Origin: Thermodesulfatator sp.
GTDB taxonomy: Bacteria > Desulfobacterota > Thermodesulfobacteria > Thermodesulfobacteriales > Thermodesulfobacteriaceae
Reading direction: 5' to 3'
Length of the DNA: 13,366 nt
Assembly (NCBI GenBank): GCA_003978075.1
Contig: QOAM01000022.1
Span: 1-13,366, forward strand
This document shows, in pieces, positions 6,755 to 13,228 of the stretch. Within the stretch, counting starts at the first letter, position 1, and the number at the start of each line of letters is the position of its first letter. A program made the position numbers and the translations under genes. Below the pieces are notes generated by a model. The model ran no database searches, was not told the origin of the DNA, and was given only the letters and a program-made list of their open reading frames with translations.

Positions 6755-8115
6755 TAACGGGTAAGTCCCAGATTCTTGAGCTTGCGGTGGAGATAGCTCC
6801 GCCGAAGACCGATAGCCTCAGCCATGCGGGAAATGTTGCCCCCGTATTCTTGGAGTTTGCGGCGCAAAAATTCCCTTTCAAATCTTTCACGTGCCGTCTT
6901 GAAATCTGTGAGTTGGAACCATTCTGGGATTTCCTCCGGAGGAGAGCTTTTTTCCGTGTACTCTAAGAATTCCTGAGGAAGATCGTTGAGCGTGATTTCC
7001 TCTCCGGGAGAAACAATAACCAGACGCTCGATGAGGTTGCGCAACTCTCGCACATTTCCCGGCCAAGGGTAACGTTTGAGGGCCTCCAGCACCTCCGGGG
7101 AAACGCTCTTACGTCCGAGACCACTGTGCTGGGAAAGCTCGTCCAAGAATTCTTCCACCAGGAGGGGTATATCCTCCGGACGTTCCCTCAAAGGGGGGAT
7201 GACGATGGGGACCACATGGAGCCGGAAGTAGAGGTCTTCCCGAAAGCGTCCGGCCTGGATCTCGGCCCGCAGATCCTTGTTGGTGGCAGCAATGATGCGC
7301 ACATCTACCTCGATGGCCCGGTCTCCTCCCACCCGCTCAAACCGTTTTTCCTGCAGGACTCGTAAAACTTTGGCCTGGGCCGAGAGACTCATGTCCCCCA
7401 CTTCATCGAGGAAGAGGGTCCCCCGGTGGGCTTGATCAAATTTGCCCCGCCGGGCTTGGGTGGCCCCGGTAAAGGCCCCGCGCTCGTGTCCGAAGAGTTC
7501 GCTTTCGATAAGGGTCTCCGGGATGGCCGCACAATTCACCTCCACAAAAGGCCCGGAGGCCCGCGGAGAAAGACGATGGATCATCCGGGCCGCCACCTCT
7601 TTGCCCACCCCGGACTCTCCTTGTATGAGCACCGTGGCCTCCGTGGGAGCCACTCGAGCGATGAGGGCCCGCACCTCGCGTATGGCCGGAGAGTTTCCGG
7701 TAAGTCCCGGTTCTCGCAGTCGAGCTTTGAGACGAAGATTTTCTTCCTCCAAGGCCCGCACCTTAAGGGCCTTTTCCACGGAAACTATTACCCGATCGTA
7801 AGAGAGGGGTTTTTCCAAAAAGTCAAAAGCCCCCAGTTTAACGGCTTTAACCGCCATCTCGATGGTCCCGTGTCCGGAAATCATAATCACCGGAAGGGTG
7901 GGCTGGATTTCCCGTAAACGACGCAGCACCTCGATCCCATCTATGCCCGGAAGCCACACATCCAGAAGGACCAGATCCGGGGCCCTTTCTTCCGCAAGCC
8001 GCAGGGCCTCTTCCCCACTCTCTACACAGCGTACACCATAACCCTCGTCCTCCAGGATGTCCCGGAGACTTTCCAGGATGCTTGGTTCGTCATCCACCAC
8101 CAAAATTTCAGGCAT
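6754..8115 (-). CDS. ntrX: NtrX-like sigma-54-dependent response regulator
   Basis: 453 residues in three domains. Receiver domain 1-120: acidic pair Asp8-Asp9, phospho-acceptor Asp52 in LLDVWLPG, and Lys102 in FLEKP. AAA+ domain about 139-370: Walker A GESGVGKE (166-173), the sigma-54 contact loop GAFTGA (213-218), Walker B GTLFLDE (232-238), LYFRLHVVPI (295-304) and the arginine-finger region PPLRERPEDIP. A Fis-type helix-turn-helix lies at about 420-453, with SRMAEAIGLRRSYLHRKLK. This last segment is the NtrX form rather than the NtrC form. When phosphorylated by its kinase, the protein should open sigma-54 promoters. The ATG lies within the end of the kinase gene (8-nt overlap) and its stop overlaps the metF start by 1 nt. 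The receiver, AAA+ and HTH residues all look intact. NtrX is the likely subtype; its regulon in this organism is unknown. Confidence 0.92.
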   Translation of the reverse strand: MPEILVVDDEPSILESLRDILEDEGYGVRCVESGEEALRLAEERAPDLVLLDVWLPGIDGIEVLRRLREIQPTLPVIMISGHGTIEMAVKAVKLGAFDFLEKPLSYDRVIVSVEKALKVRALEEENLRLKARLREPGLTGNSPAIREVRALIARVAPTEATVLIQGESGVGKEVAARMIHRLSPRASGPFVEVNCAAIPETLIESELFGHERGAFTGATQARRGKFDQAHRGTLFLDEVGDMSLSAQAKVLRVLQEKRFERVGGDRAIEVDVRIIAATNKDLRAEIQAGRFREDLYFRLHVVPIVIPPLRERPEDIPLLVEEFLDELSQHSGLGRKSVSPEVLEALKRYPWPGNVRELRNLIERLVIVSPGEEITLNDLPQEFLEYTEKSSPPEEIPEWFQLTDFKTARERFEREFLRRKLQEYGGNISRMAEAIGLRRSYLHRKLKNLGLTR

Positions 8116-10276
8116 AACTCCGGCGATAAGGCAGGCGGATTATAAAGCGTGCCCCCCGGGGTCGGCGATCTTCCACCCGAATTTCCCCTCCATGCCCCTC
8201 CACAATGGAATTCACAATGGCCAACCCGAGCCCTGTACTCCCCTTCCCCGAAGCATAGGGTTCGAAAAGTCGGGCTTTGATCTCTGGGGGAATACCTGGA
8301 CCATCGTCCTCTACCCTAATTTGCACCCAGTCTCCCATAACCTGGATGGAGACCAGGATCTCTCCTTGACCCTTCATGGCGGCTATGGCGTTATCAAAAA
8401 GATTGAGAAAGATACGTTTCACCTGGTCCCGGTCAAAGAAAAAGGGCTCCAAGGGGGTAATTTCCGTGCGGAAATGGACCTCCCGATGGGCCTCGCGGTA
8501 AAGATCCACCACTTCCCGGACAACCTGAGAAAGATCGTGCTTTTCGAGTTTGAGCCCCGGCAGTCGCGCAAAGGCGGAAAATTCATTTACTAGGTGTTTA
8601 AGTTCTTCCACCTGAGTTTCGATGGTAGCGGTGCAGCGGGTCAGAATTTCCCGCTCTTTAGGGGGGAGTTTTTCTTCCAAACGCCGCCGCAGGCGCTGGG
8701 CCGAAAGTTGAATGGGTGTAAGGGGATTTTTAACTTCATGAGCAATACGTCGGGCCACCTCCCGCCAGGCAGCCAGCCTCTCCATACGTTCCTTCTCCGT
8801 GAGGTCTTCCAAAATGAAAAGATAGCCCGGAAAGGCCTCCTCTGGAAGGCGGCTGGCGGTAACCCCTAGGACCAGGGTCTTTTCTCCTTGAAAAAGTCGT
8901 AGAGGCTGACTTACCGGCTCGTCCCGGGGAGGTCTCTCCTTGAGATCCCGTAAAACTTGGTAGACTTCCGGCAAGAGGATCTCGGAAAGGGGGCGCCCTA
9001 CCGCCTCCGAGGGAAGGCCCAACAACTCACAAGCCCGTTGATTGGCTAAGGTTAATCTTTCTTCCTCGTCCACAGCTAAAACTCCGGCCGTAATGTGGGT
9101 AAGGATGGTTTCCAGATAGGCGGTACGCCGTTCGAGTTCTTGGTTGGCCTCGGCTAAGGCTCGAGCGCTCTCTTCGATCTTTTCTCGGTAGGCCCGCAGC
9201 TCTTCGGTCATGCGTCGAAAGGCCTTTACCAACACCCCTACTTCGTCGGGGGTCTCCTCGGGAAGATGGACCTCAAAGTCGCGGGTGGCTAAGCGTTCGG
9301 CGGCTTGGGTAAGTTTTTGCAAGGGTTCGGTAAGGCGCCGGGCGAAGCGTAGGCCAAACCAAACCCCCACAAAGATGGTAAGAAGGGTCACCAGCAAGAG
9401 GAGAAGCAGCAGAGAGGTCTTGAGAGGAGCGCGCAGAAATTTGAGCTGCTGATAAAGGCCTACCCCGGAGCTGATATCCTTGAGGAGTTTTTCTAGCCCA
9501 GGGTCTAAGAGGAGACCCCCGGCGAGGATCACCGGTCGCCCTCCTTTAAGTTGAGCAGGGAGGAAGACCCTTAAGAGGACCCCTCCGCGGATTTCACTGG
9601 TTTCGGTGACCGGGGCCTTTTCAGCCAGGATCTCCTGGAGGATAGAAGGGGGTATTCCTAGGACATTGACCCGAACCTTTTTGGCGTAAGAGCGTCCGAT
9701 GAGGTGCCCCTCGAGGTCGTAAACTTCTAAGGTGTCGAGATCTAGGGCCTTACGATGGATGCGAAAAAATCTTCCGGAAAGACGGGAAGCTTTCCGAAAG
9801 GTCTCCGAGAATCGCTGGAGTTTGAGGAGGATTTCTCTTTCTCGGTCCTGGTAATAGGCCCGAGCCTCAAAGAGGGCCTTTTCCAATTGCTGGTCCAGAT
9901 TGCTGCTAAACCAGTATTCCAAGCTGGTTTCGATAAATCGGTGGGACACAGTAAAAAGGAGCAGGGCAGGCAAAAAGCTCAAAAGGAGAAAAGACAAGGT
10001 GAGCTTGAGGCGTAAGCTCCGGGAGAGGCGTCCGGCCCGGGCCTCAAGCACCGTCTTAAGGAGGTTGCGCAACATGAGGTAAAGAACAAGAAGGAGCAGG
10101 ATGAGGTTGATTTGGATTAGGATGAAGATGAGGAGATTTTGTCCGGTGAAAGGGGGTGGGAAGAGTTGAAAGACCCGAAATTCCACCCCCACTAGACCCA
10201 GGAAAAGGACCAAACCCAAGGCTAGGAAGATCAACTCCCGTCGGCGGCGTAGGCGTTCCTCAGCCGAGGGCTTCAT
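8108..10276 (-). CDS. ntrY: NtrY-like membrane sensor histidine kinase
   Basis: 722 residues from this start. There are three N-terminal membrane helices at about 15-33, 47-69 and 92-110, a periplasmic region of about 170 residues, a fourth helix at about 287-308, a HAMP domain to about 360, a short coiled segment, a PAS domain at about 385-490, HisKA with RIAHEVKNPLTP (His513), and an HATPase with N-box FLNLFDNA (623-630), DDGPGI (657-662), FEPY and GKGSTGLGLAI (677-687). This layout (multiple TMs, HAMP, PAS, kinase) is that of NtrY. It should autophosphorylate on His513 and pass phosphate to Asp52 of the adjacent regulator. I chose ATG 10276 because it forms an ATGA overlap with the stop of the DUF4390 gene. 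A TTG at 10300 would add 8 residues and neither start has a clear Shine-Dalgarno. The signal sensed is unknown. Confidence 0.9.
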   Translation of the reverse strand: MKPSAEERLRRRRELIFLALGLVLFLGLVGVEFRVFQLFPPPFTGQNLLIFILIQINLILLLLVLYLMLRNLLKTVLEARAGRLSRSLRLKLTLSFLLLSFLPALLLFTVSHRFIETSLEYWFSSNLDQQLEKALFEARAYYQDREREILLKLQRFSETFRKASRLSGRFFRIHRKALDLDTLEVYDLEGHLIGRSYAKKVRVNVLGIPPSILQEILAEKAPVTETSEIRGGVLLRVFLPAQLKGGRPVILAGGLLLDPGLEKLLKDISSGVGLYQQLKFLRAPLKTSLLLLLLLVTLLTIFVGVWFGLRFARRLTEPLQKLTQAAERLATRDFEVHLPEETPDEVGVLVKAFRRMTEELRAYREKIEESARALAEANQELERRTAYLETILTHITAGVLAVDEEERLTLANQRACELLGLPSEAVGRPLSEILLPEVYQVLRDLKERPPRDEPVSQPLRLFQGEKTLVLGVTASRLPEEAFPGYLFILEDLTEKERMERLAAWREVARRIAHEVKNPLTPIQLSAQRLRRRLEEKLPPKEREILTRCTATIETQVEELKHLVNEFSAFARLPGLKLEKHDLSQVVREVVDLYREAHREVHFRTEITPLEPFFFDRDQVKRIFLNLFDNAIAAMKGQGEILVSIQVMGDWVQIRVEDDGPGIPPEIKARLFEPYASGKGSTGLGLAIVNSIVEGHGGEIRVEDRRPRGARFIIRLPYRRSYA

Positions 10277-10821
10277 GGAGTAAATACTAGCGATTGCCAA
10301 GAGGATTCCAAGGTCTCCCCTCTAAAAAGAAGGACCCTTAAGAGTTTTTGGGGAAAGCTCACCCGGGTAAATTTGCGAATGCGGACTCGAATACTCACCC
10401 GATAGCGCTTTCCGGGCTCGAAACGATTGAGGGGAAGGAGGGGTACCCCTTCTAGGGAAGTAGCTAGCGTCAGGGCCTGGCGAAAAGTAGTAGCCCGGTA
10501 AGGAGCCGCGGCTGACCCTACAGTATGCACAAAATAGAGATTCTTGACCGGATCGTAATACACAGTGCGCACGATTTCCTGAGAGAGGAGACTCTCATCG
10601 CGAAGAAAGCGTCGCAGGCGCTTGATTTCCACCTCGTAGGTGAAACTCAGGCCGAGACCGTGGCGTACGGCCTTTTTAAGGTCGGCTTGGGGTAGATCCT
10701 CCACATAAGCGTAAAGGAGGAGATAATCTTGATAAGGGGCTACGGTGAAATCCCGCAGATAAAGGGCCCAGGTTAGAGAGGCGATCAGCCATAAAAAAAG
10801 GGAAAGGGCCAGGACCCTCAA
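10273..10821 (-). CDS. DUF4390 domain-containing exported protein
   Basis: 182 residues. Residues 1-20 (VLALSLFLWLIASLTWALY) form a signal peptide or anchor. The rest fits DUF4390 (PF14334): a first strand, LLLYAYVEDLPQADLKKAVRHG, LSFTYEVEIKRLRR, VRTVYYDPVKNLYFV, FRQALTLATSLEGVPLLPL, then YRVSIRVRIRKF and a C-terminal LESSW. The biochemical role of this family is not known to me; by location it acts in the periplasm or at the outer face of the inner membrane. It lies directly before the NtrY-like kinase with a 4-nt overlap, an order I recall from other Desulfobacterota-type genomes, so it may feed a signal to the kinase's periplasmic part (inference). The start is TTG 10821, which shares TTGA with the stop of the nitroreductase gene and has AAGGAG 5 nt upstream. 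Confidence 0.85.
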   Translation of the reverse strand: MRVLALSLFLWLIASLTWALYLRDFTVAPYQDYLLLYAYVEDLPQADLKKAVRHGLGLSFTYEVEIKRLRRFLRDESLLSQEIVRTVYYDPVKNLYFVHTVGSAAAPYRATTFRQALTLATSLEGVPLLPLNRFEPGKRYRVSIRVRIRKFTRVSFPQKLLRVLLFRGETLESSWQSLVFTP

Positions 10822-11342
10822 GGGATCTCCTTGAGGATGAAGGTTTCGAGGGGCTTGCGTCCGGCCCTTTTGCGCCGATCATGGGGATAGCCCAAGGCCA
10901 CCACTGCAGCCAACTCTAGCCCCTCGGGAAGCTCCAAGACTTCTCTTACTCGGTCGGCGTTCTTGAGAATTTCCCCCAGCCACACTCCACCCAGTCCTAA
11001 GGCATGAGCGGCAAGAAGGATATTCTGCAAACAGGCCCCGGCAGACTGATGATCTTTGATTTGGTGATACATCACGGCTTTATCTAGAAAGACCGAAATT
11101 ACCACCGGGGCCCGACGGATGATCTCCCCGTACCGGGTGAGCTGGGCTAGCTTTTCTTTCACCCCAGGGTTCCAGACGATCACAAAGCGCCAGGGTTGAT
11201 TATTAAGGCCAGAAGGAGCCCAAATCCCGGCCCGAAGAATTTCTAAGATTACCTCTCGTGGAGGGATCTCCGGAGTATATTCTCTTACGCTTCTTCGGCT
11301 ATAAATAGCTTCAAGGACGGGATTCGAACTCTTTTGCCCCAT
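10818..11342 (-). CDS. Nitroreductase-family FMN-dependent oxidoreductase
   Basis: 174 residues, within the normal size of single-domain nitroreductases. It contains AIYSRRSVREY (12-22), the FMN phosphate/ribityl-binding start; GIWAPSGLNNQPWRFVIV (39-56), the classic second motif; DHQSAGACLQNILLAAHALGLGGVWLG (97-123); and AVVALGYP (146-153) with a basic tail RKPLE. These proteins are homodimeric and bind FMN at the dimer interface. They use NAD(P)H or other donors to reduce nitro-compounds, flavins or quinones, and some have unrelated roles, so the real substrate is open. The start at 11342 has GGGAGGAG upstream, located inside the flavoprotein gene, so the two genes overlap by 32 nt. Clustering with a second flavoprotein suggests a shared redox role (inference). 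Confidence 0.88.
   Translation of the reverse strand: MGQKSSNPVLEAIYSRRSVREYTPEIPPREVILEILRAGIWAPSGLNNQPWRFVIVWNPGVKEKLAQLTRYGEIIRRAPVVISVFLDKAVMYHQIKDHQSAGACLQNILLAAHALGLGGVWLGEILKNADRVREVLELPEGLELAAVVALGYPHDRRKRAGRKPLETFILKEIP
10827..10832 (-). promoter_or_regulatory. Ribosome binding site supporting the TTG start of the DUF4390 gene
   Basis: AAGGAG on the minus strand, 5 nt before TTG 10821-10819, lies within the last codons of the nitroreductase gene. No ATG or GTG in frame gives a better start while keeping the signal peptide, so the rare TTG is preferred. Confidence 0.5.
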
Positions 11343-12015
11343 GTCGCTCCTCCCAAGCCTTCTTTTCTCGAAAAATCCTTTCGCGAATACGCACGAGGAG
11401 CTCTTGATCCTCCATATAAGTGAGAGGCCCTTCTTGGCCTTTCACCCGGAGAGCTAGCCCCGCAGTGAGGCGTCCCACATTGATGGCGTCCATCACTGCC
11501 CGGTCGTCAAAAAGGGCTTCCTTTCCCTTATGAGAATAGGCATGGGCCCAGGGAGGGATCATGGCCCCCATGGCGTTGAGCACGGTGAGAAGGTAAGCCC
11601 CGGTTAAGGTAGCCCCGGCATCGGCTCCTACCGTGATCACCCCCACCACCTTACCTTCTACATAGCTGGGTTCCCCAAAGGCCACCATGTTTTCTAAAGC
11701 GGTCATGCGGTCGATGAGGATTTTAAGGGGGCCAGAGGGACCATACCAGTAAACTGGAGTGGCTAGAATGTAGGCTTCAGCTTGGTAAAGTTTTTCCAAG
11801 ATCTCCCGACCATAATCTTCAAAAATACAGGGATAGCGGCAGGTAGGTTCCTCATCTTGGACGCACCCTATACACGGCTCAATCCTTTGCCTATAAACTT
11901 CTACCAGCTCCACCCGGCATCCCAGCTCTTCAGCAGCGTAAAGGGCGCAGCGGAGAAGGCTCCCTGACCCTCCGTAAGGATGGGGGGAGCCCAAGATTCC
12001 CAAGAGTTTAATCAT
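11311..12015 (-). CDS. Iron-sulfur flavoprotein-like NADPH-dependent FMN reductase (flavodoxin fold)
   Basis: 234 residues. It opens MIKLLGILGSPHPYGGSGSLL, the flavodoxin-like FMN phosphate loop of the NADPH-dependent FMN reductase family (PF03358). LATPVYWYGPSGPLKILIDRM (84-104) is the second FMN-binding motif. VVGVITVGADAG (123-134) forms the third. Between them lies PCIGCVQDEEPTCRYPC with Cys48, 51, 59 and 63, at the place where iron-sulfur flavoproteins (Isf) carry a compact cysteine cluster binding a [4Fe-4S]. Here the spacing is x2, x7, x3, unlike the x2, x2, x4-7 usual in Isf. The start at 12015 has GGAGG 6 nt upstream and overlaps the aminopropyltransferase stop by 8 nt. A longer frame back to 12237 exists but is only antisense-type sequence inside the upstream gene. 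Probable role: cytoplasmic electron transfer; partner unknown. Confidence 0.85.
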   Translation of the reverse strand: MIKLLGILGSPHPYGGSGSLLRCALYAAEELGCRVELVEVYRQRIEPCIGCVQDEEPTCRYPCIFEDYGREILEKLYQAEAYILATPVYWYGPSGPLKILIDRMTALENMVAFGEPSYVEGKVVGVITVGADAGATLTGAYLLTVLNAMGAMIPPWAHAYSHKGKEALFDDRAVMDAINVGRLTAGLALRVKGQEGPLTYMEDQELLVRIRERIFREKKAWEERHGAKEFESRP

Positions 12016-12907
12016 GTAGGACCTCCGTAAACCAATATCGCGGCAACACAAAGGAGGCCGCCTGAAGCTCTGGCGTGTAATAACGGGTACGGGGTAGGCT
12101 TTTTCGCCTCCGAATGGTGGGATCAAAGGGAGCTCGAAGGAGATAGGCGTTATCTCCTCCGAAGGAAGGGATAGAGGCCCGGTAGCAGTAGGTCTCTGGA
12201 CCGTATACTTTGCGGAATACTCGATAGGAGGACTCAAGGATATTTTTCATAGTGAAAGGGGTGGCTGCTTGTTGCACAATAAGTCCTTCTGGGGCTAACT
12301 TTTGAAGGAGAGTATGAAATTCCTCTCCGAAAAGGGAATGGGAAAGCTCTAAGGTGTGTTCCGTAAGAGATATGTCTGGATCGGTGGAATCGATGAGAAT
12401 AAGGTCGAAAGTCTCTCCCCGTTCGACCATTTCTCTGGCTAGGGCGAAGGCGTCCACGGTAAAGAGTTTAAGTCTAGGGTCTTCGGGATTTTCCGGGAGG
12501 AGTTGGGGAAAATAGCGGCGGACTATTTCTGGTACCCGGGGATCAATGTCAGCAATGATTACCTCTTCGACTTCTTGATATTTAAGGACTTCTCGGGCTG
12601 CTCCGTAATCTCCTCCTCCGCAAATAAGTACCCGTTTAAGGCGTCCTTCGGGAAGGCTTTGGGCGGGGATATGCACCAGGGCTTCATGGTAAATAAATTC
12701 GTCCCGAGAGGTAAATTGGGCGGTCCCATTGATGAAAAGGATGCGTCCCCAGAAAGAATTTTCAAAGACCATAAGGGTCTGCTCGCCACCTTCTTCGTAG
12801 ATAACAAAGCCCTCATAGAGGTAGGTATATCCTTTTTGAACCGGTTCCCCCAGAAAAATCTTAGGGCCTGGACCTTCGGTGGGAAGGGTATCTTCCATGA
12901 CGGACAT
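12008..12907 (-). CDS. speE: Spermidine synthase-like aminopropyltransferase (divergent SpeE)
   Basis: 299 residues, normal length. The N-terminal beta region (20-75) contains LMVFENSFWGRILFINGTAQFTSRDEFIYHEAL, where the family has LDG-x-Q-x-T-x-x-DEF-x-YHE. The methyltransferase-fold part has RVLICGGGDYGAAREVLK (92-109), the dcSAM/MTA-binding glycine loop, then IIADIDPRV (117-125), DAF (152-154) and LIDSTDP (171-177) with the catalytic-type Asp. It ends RYYTPELQAASFVLP, a family signature. The enzyme would move an aminopropyl group from decarboxylated SAM to putrescine, spermidine or agmatine, releasing methylthioadenosine. Two points are unusual: Tyr101 replaces the Gly of GGGDGG, and DISLTEHTLELSHSLF replaces the usual IGPA-x-x-LF loop after DSTDP, so acceptor specificity may differ. 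GGGAGGAGG precedes the ATG. It is the first gene of the seven-gene operon and is divergent from the tRNA gene. Confidence 0.85.
   Translation of the reverse strand: MSVMEDTLPTEGPGPKIFLGEPVQKGYTYLYEGFVIYEEGGEQTLMVFENSFWGRILFINGTAQFTSRDEFIYHEALVHIPAQSLPEGRLKRVLICGGGDYGAAREVLKYQEVEEVIIADIDPRVPEIVRRYFPQLLPENPEDPRLKLFTVDAFALAREMVERGETFDLILIDSTDPDISLTEHTLELSHSLFGEEFHTLLQKLAPEGLIVQQAATPFTMKNILESSYRVFRKVYGPETYCYRASIPSFGGDNAYLLRAPFDPTIRRRKSLPRTRYYTPELQAASFVLPRYWFTEVLHD
12022..12026 (-). promoter_or_regulatory. Ribosome binding site deciding the start of the Fe-S flavoprotein gene
   Basis: GGAGG on the minus strand, 6 nt before ATG 12015-12013, fixes the start at 12015. It excludes a 74-residue extension that matches no flavoprotein and would overlap the preceding gene by 230 nt. 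Confidence 0.6.
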
Positions 12908-12937
12908 AAAAAGGCCTCCTCCCGCGATCTCGCCTCA

Positions 12938-12966
12938 TAATTACAGGAAAGTCTTTCTCTTGCCAA
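12938..12966 (-). promoter_or_regulatory. Candidate promoter of the long aminopropyltransferase-to-metF operon
   Basis: On the minus strand TTGGCA (12966-12961, 5 of 6 to consensus) and TAATTA (12943-12938, weak -10, preceded by TG) are 17 nt apart and about 31 nt upstream of the ATG at 12907. This is the only intergenic gap upstream of the seven overlapping genes, so a promoter is expected here. Confidence 0.35.
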
Positions 12967-12988
12967 GCCGAGGGGATTTGGTTAAAGT
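12960..12988 (+). promoter_or_regulatory. Candidate promoter of the tRNA-Arg gene
   Basis: TTGCCA (12960-12965, 5 of 6) and TAAAGT (12983-12988, 4 of 6) are spaced by 17 nt. The -10 ends 8 nt before the mature tRNA 5' end, implying a very short leader. The -35 overlaps that of the divergent candidate promoter. Confidence 0.45.
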
Positions 12989-12996
12989 ACAAGTGT

Positions 12997-13073
12997 GCGC
13001 CCGTAGCTCAAGCGGAGAGAGCGTTGGACTACGAATCCAAAGGTTGGAGGTTCGAGTCCTCCCGGGCGCGCCA
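12997..13073 (+). tRNA. tRNA-Arg (anticodon ACG), CCA encoded
   Basis: A full cloverleaf can be drawn. The acceptor stem is GCGCCCG (12997-13003) paired with CGGGCGC (13063-13069). The D arm contains TAGCTCAAGCGGAGAGAGC. The anticodon stem TTGGA/TCCAA closes loop CTACGAA with anticodon ACG at 13031-13033. The T arm is GGAGG, TTCGAGT, CCTCC (13046-13062). G is the discriminator and CCA is encoded at 13071-13073. ACG is normally deaminated at position 34 to ICG, reading CGU, CGC and CGA arginine codons. It is transcribed away from the long operon. Confidence 0.98.
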
Positions 13074-13228
13074 AGAGCTTCAACGGTTTCACGGCACCTC
13101 CTTCCCAAGAGCGGAAAATTGCTGTGAGTATTCTGTGAGAAAAGTTTGCTTTAACCCCTTCAAGGCCACCTTGTCTTCCGCTTCTCTCGAAAAGTAAAAA
13201 GGGGGTTTTCTATTTTTCATTACTTTCA
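13074..13228. other. Intergenic region between tRNA-Arg and the right-edge frame; no gene seen
   Basis: This stretch becomes AT-rich from about 13140. I see no convincing gene. An imperfect A/T-rich inverted repeat spans 13190-13218 (GAAAAGTA pairing with TATTTTTC around a GGGGG-containing loop). It lies where the tRNA transcript and a minus-strand gene would converge, so it could act as a weak terminator, but it lacks a GC-rich stem. CACCTCCTT at 13095-13103 is a 9-nt anti-Shine-Dalgarno match on the plus strand with no rRNA context. Confidence 0.4.

Noticed and set aside
10277..10300. TTG start at 10300 for the NtrY-like kinase
   Set aside because: It gives a 28-nt overlap and has no close Shine-Dalgarno; the ATG at 10276 forms the common ATGA overlap. 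Not fully excluded.
11316..11342. GTTCGAATCCC on the minus strand resembling a tRNA T-arm and 3' end
   Set aside because: The flanking T-stem pairs at only 3 of 5 positions, no acceptor or anticodon arm fits, and the bases are codons of the nitroreductase N-terminus.
12016..12237. 74-residue N-terminal extension of the Fe-S flavoprotein
   Set aside because: It lies wholly inside the aminopropyltransferase gene in another frame, has no family similarity, and the ATG at 12015 has a good Shine-Dalgarno and begins exactly at the first strand of the fold.
12997..13092. Minus-strand GTG start (13092) behind a perfect AAGGAGGTG
   Set aside because: The frame runs straight into the antisense of the tRNA-Arg (GLEPPTFGFVV-type peptide). 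The Shine-Dalgarno match is probably chance.
12879..13127. Plus-strand 82-codon frame across the tRNA-Arg gene
   Set aside because: Its C-terminal half (GLRIQRLEVRVLPGAP) is just the tRNA read as protein, a well-known false gene type, and its N-terminal half is antisense to the aminopropyltransferase start.
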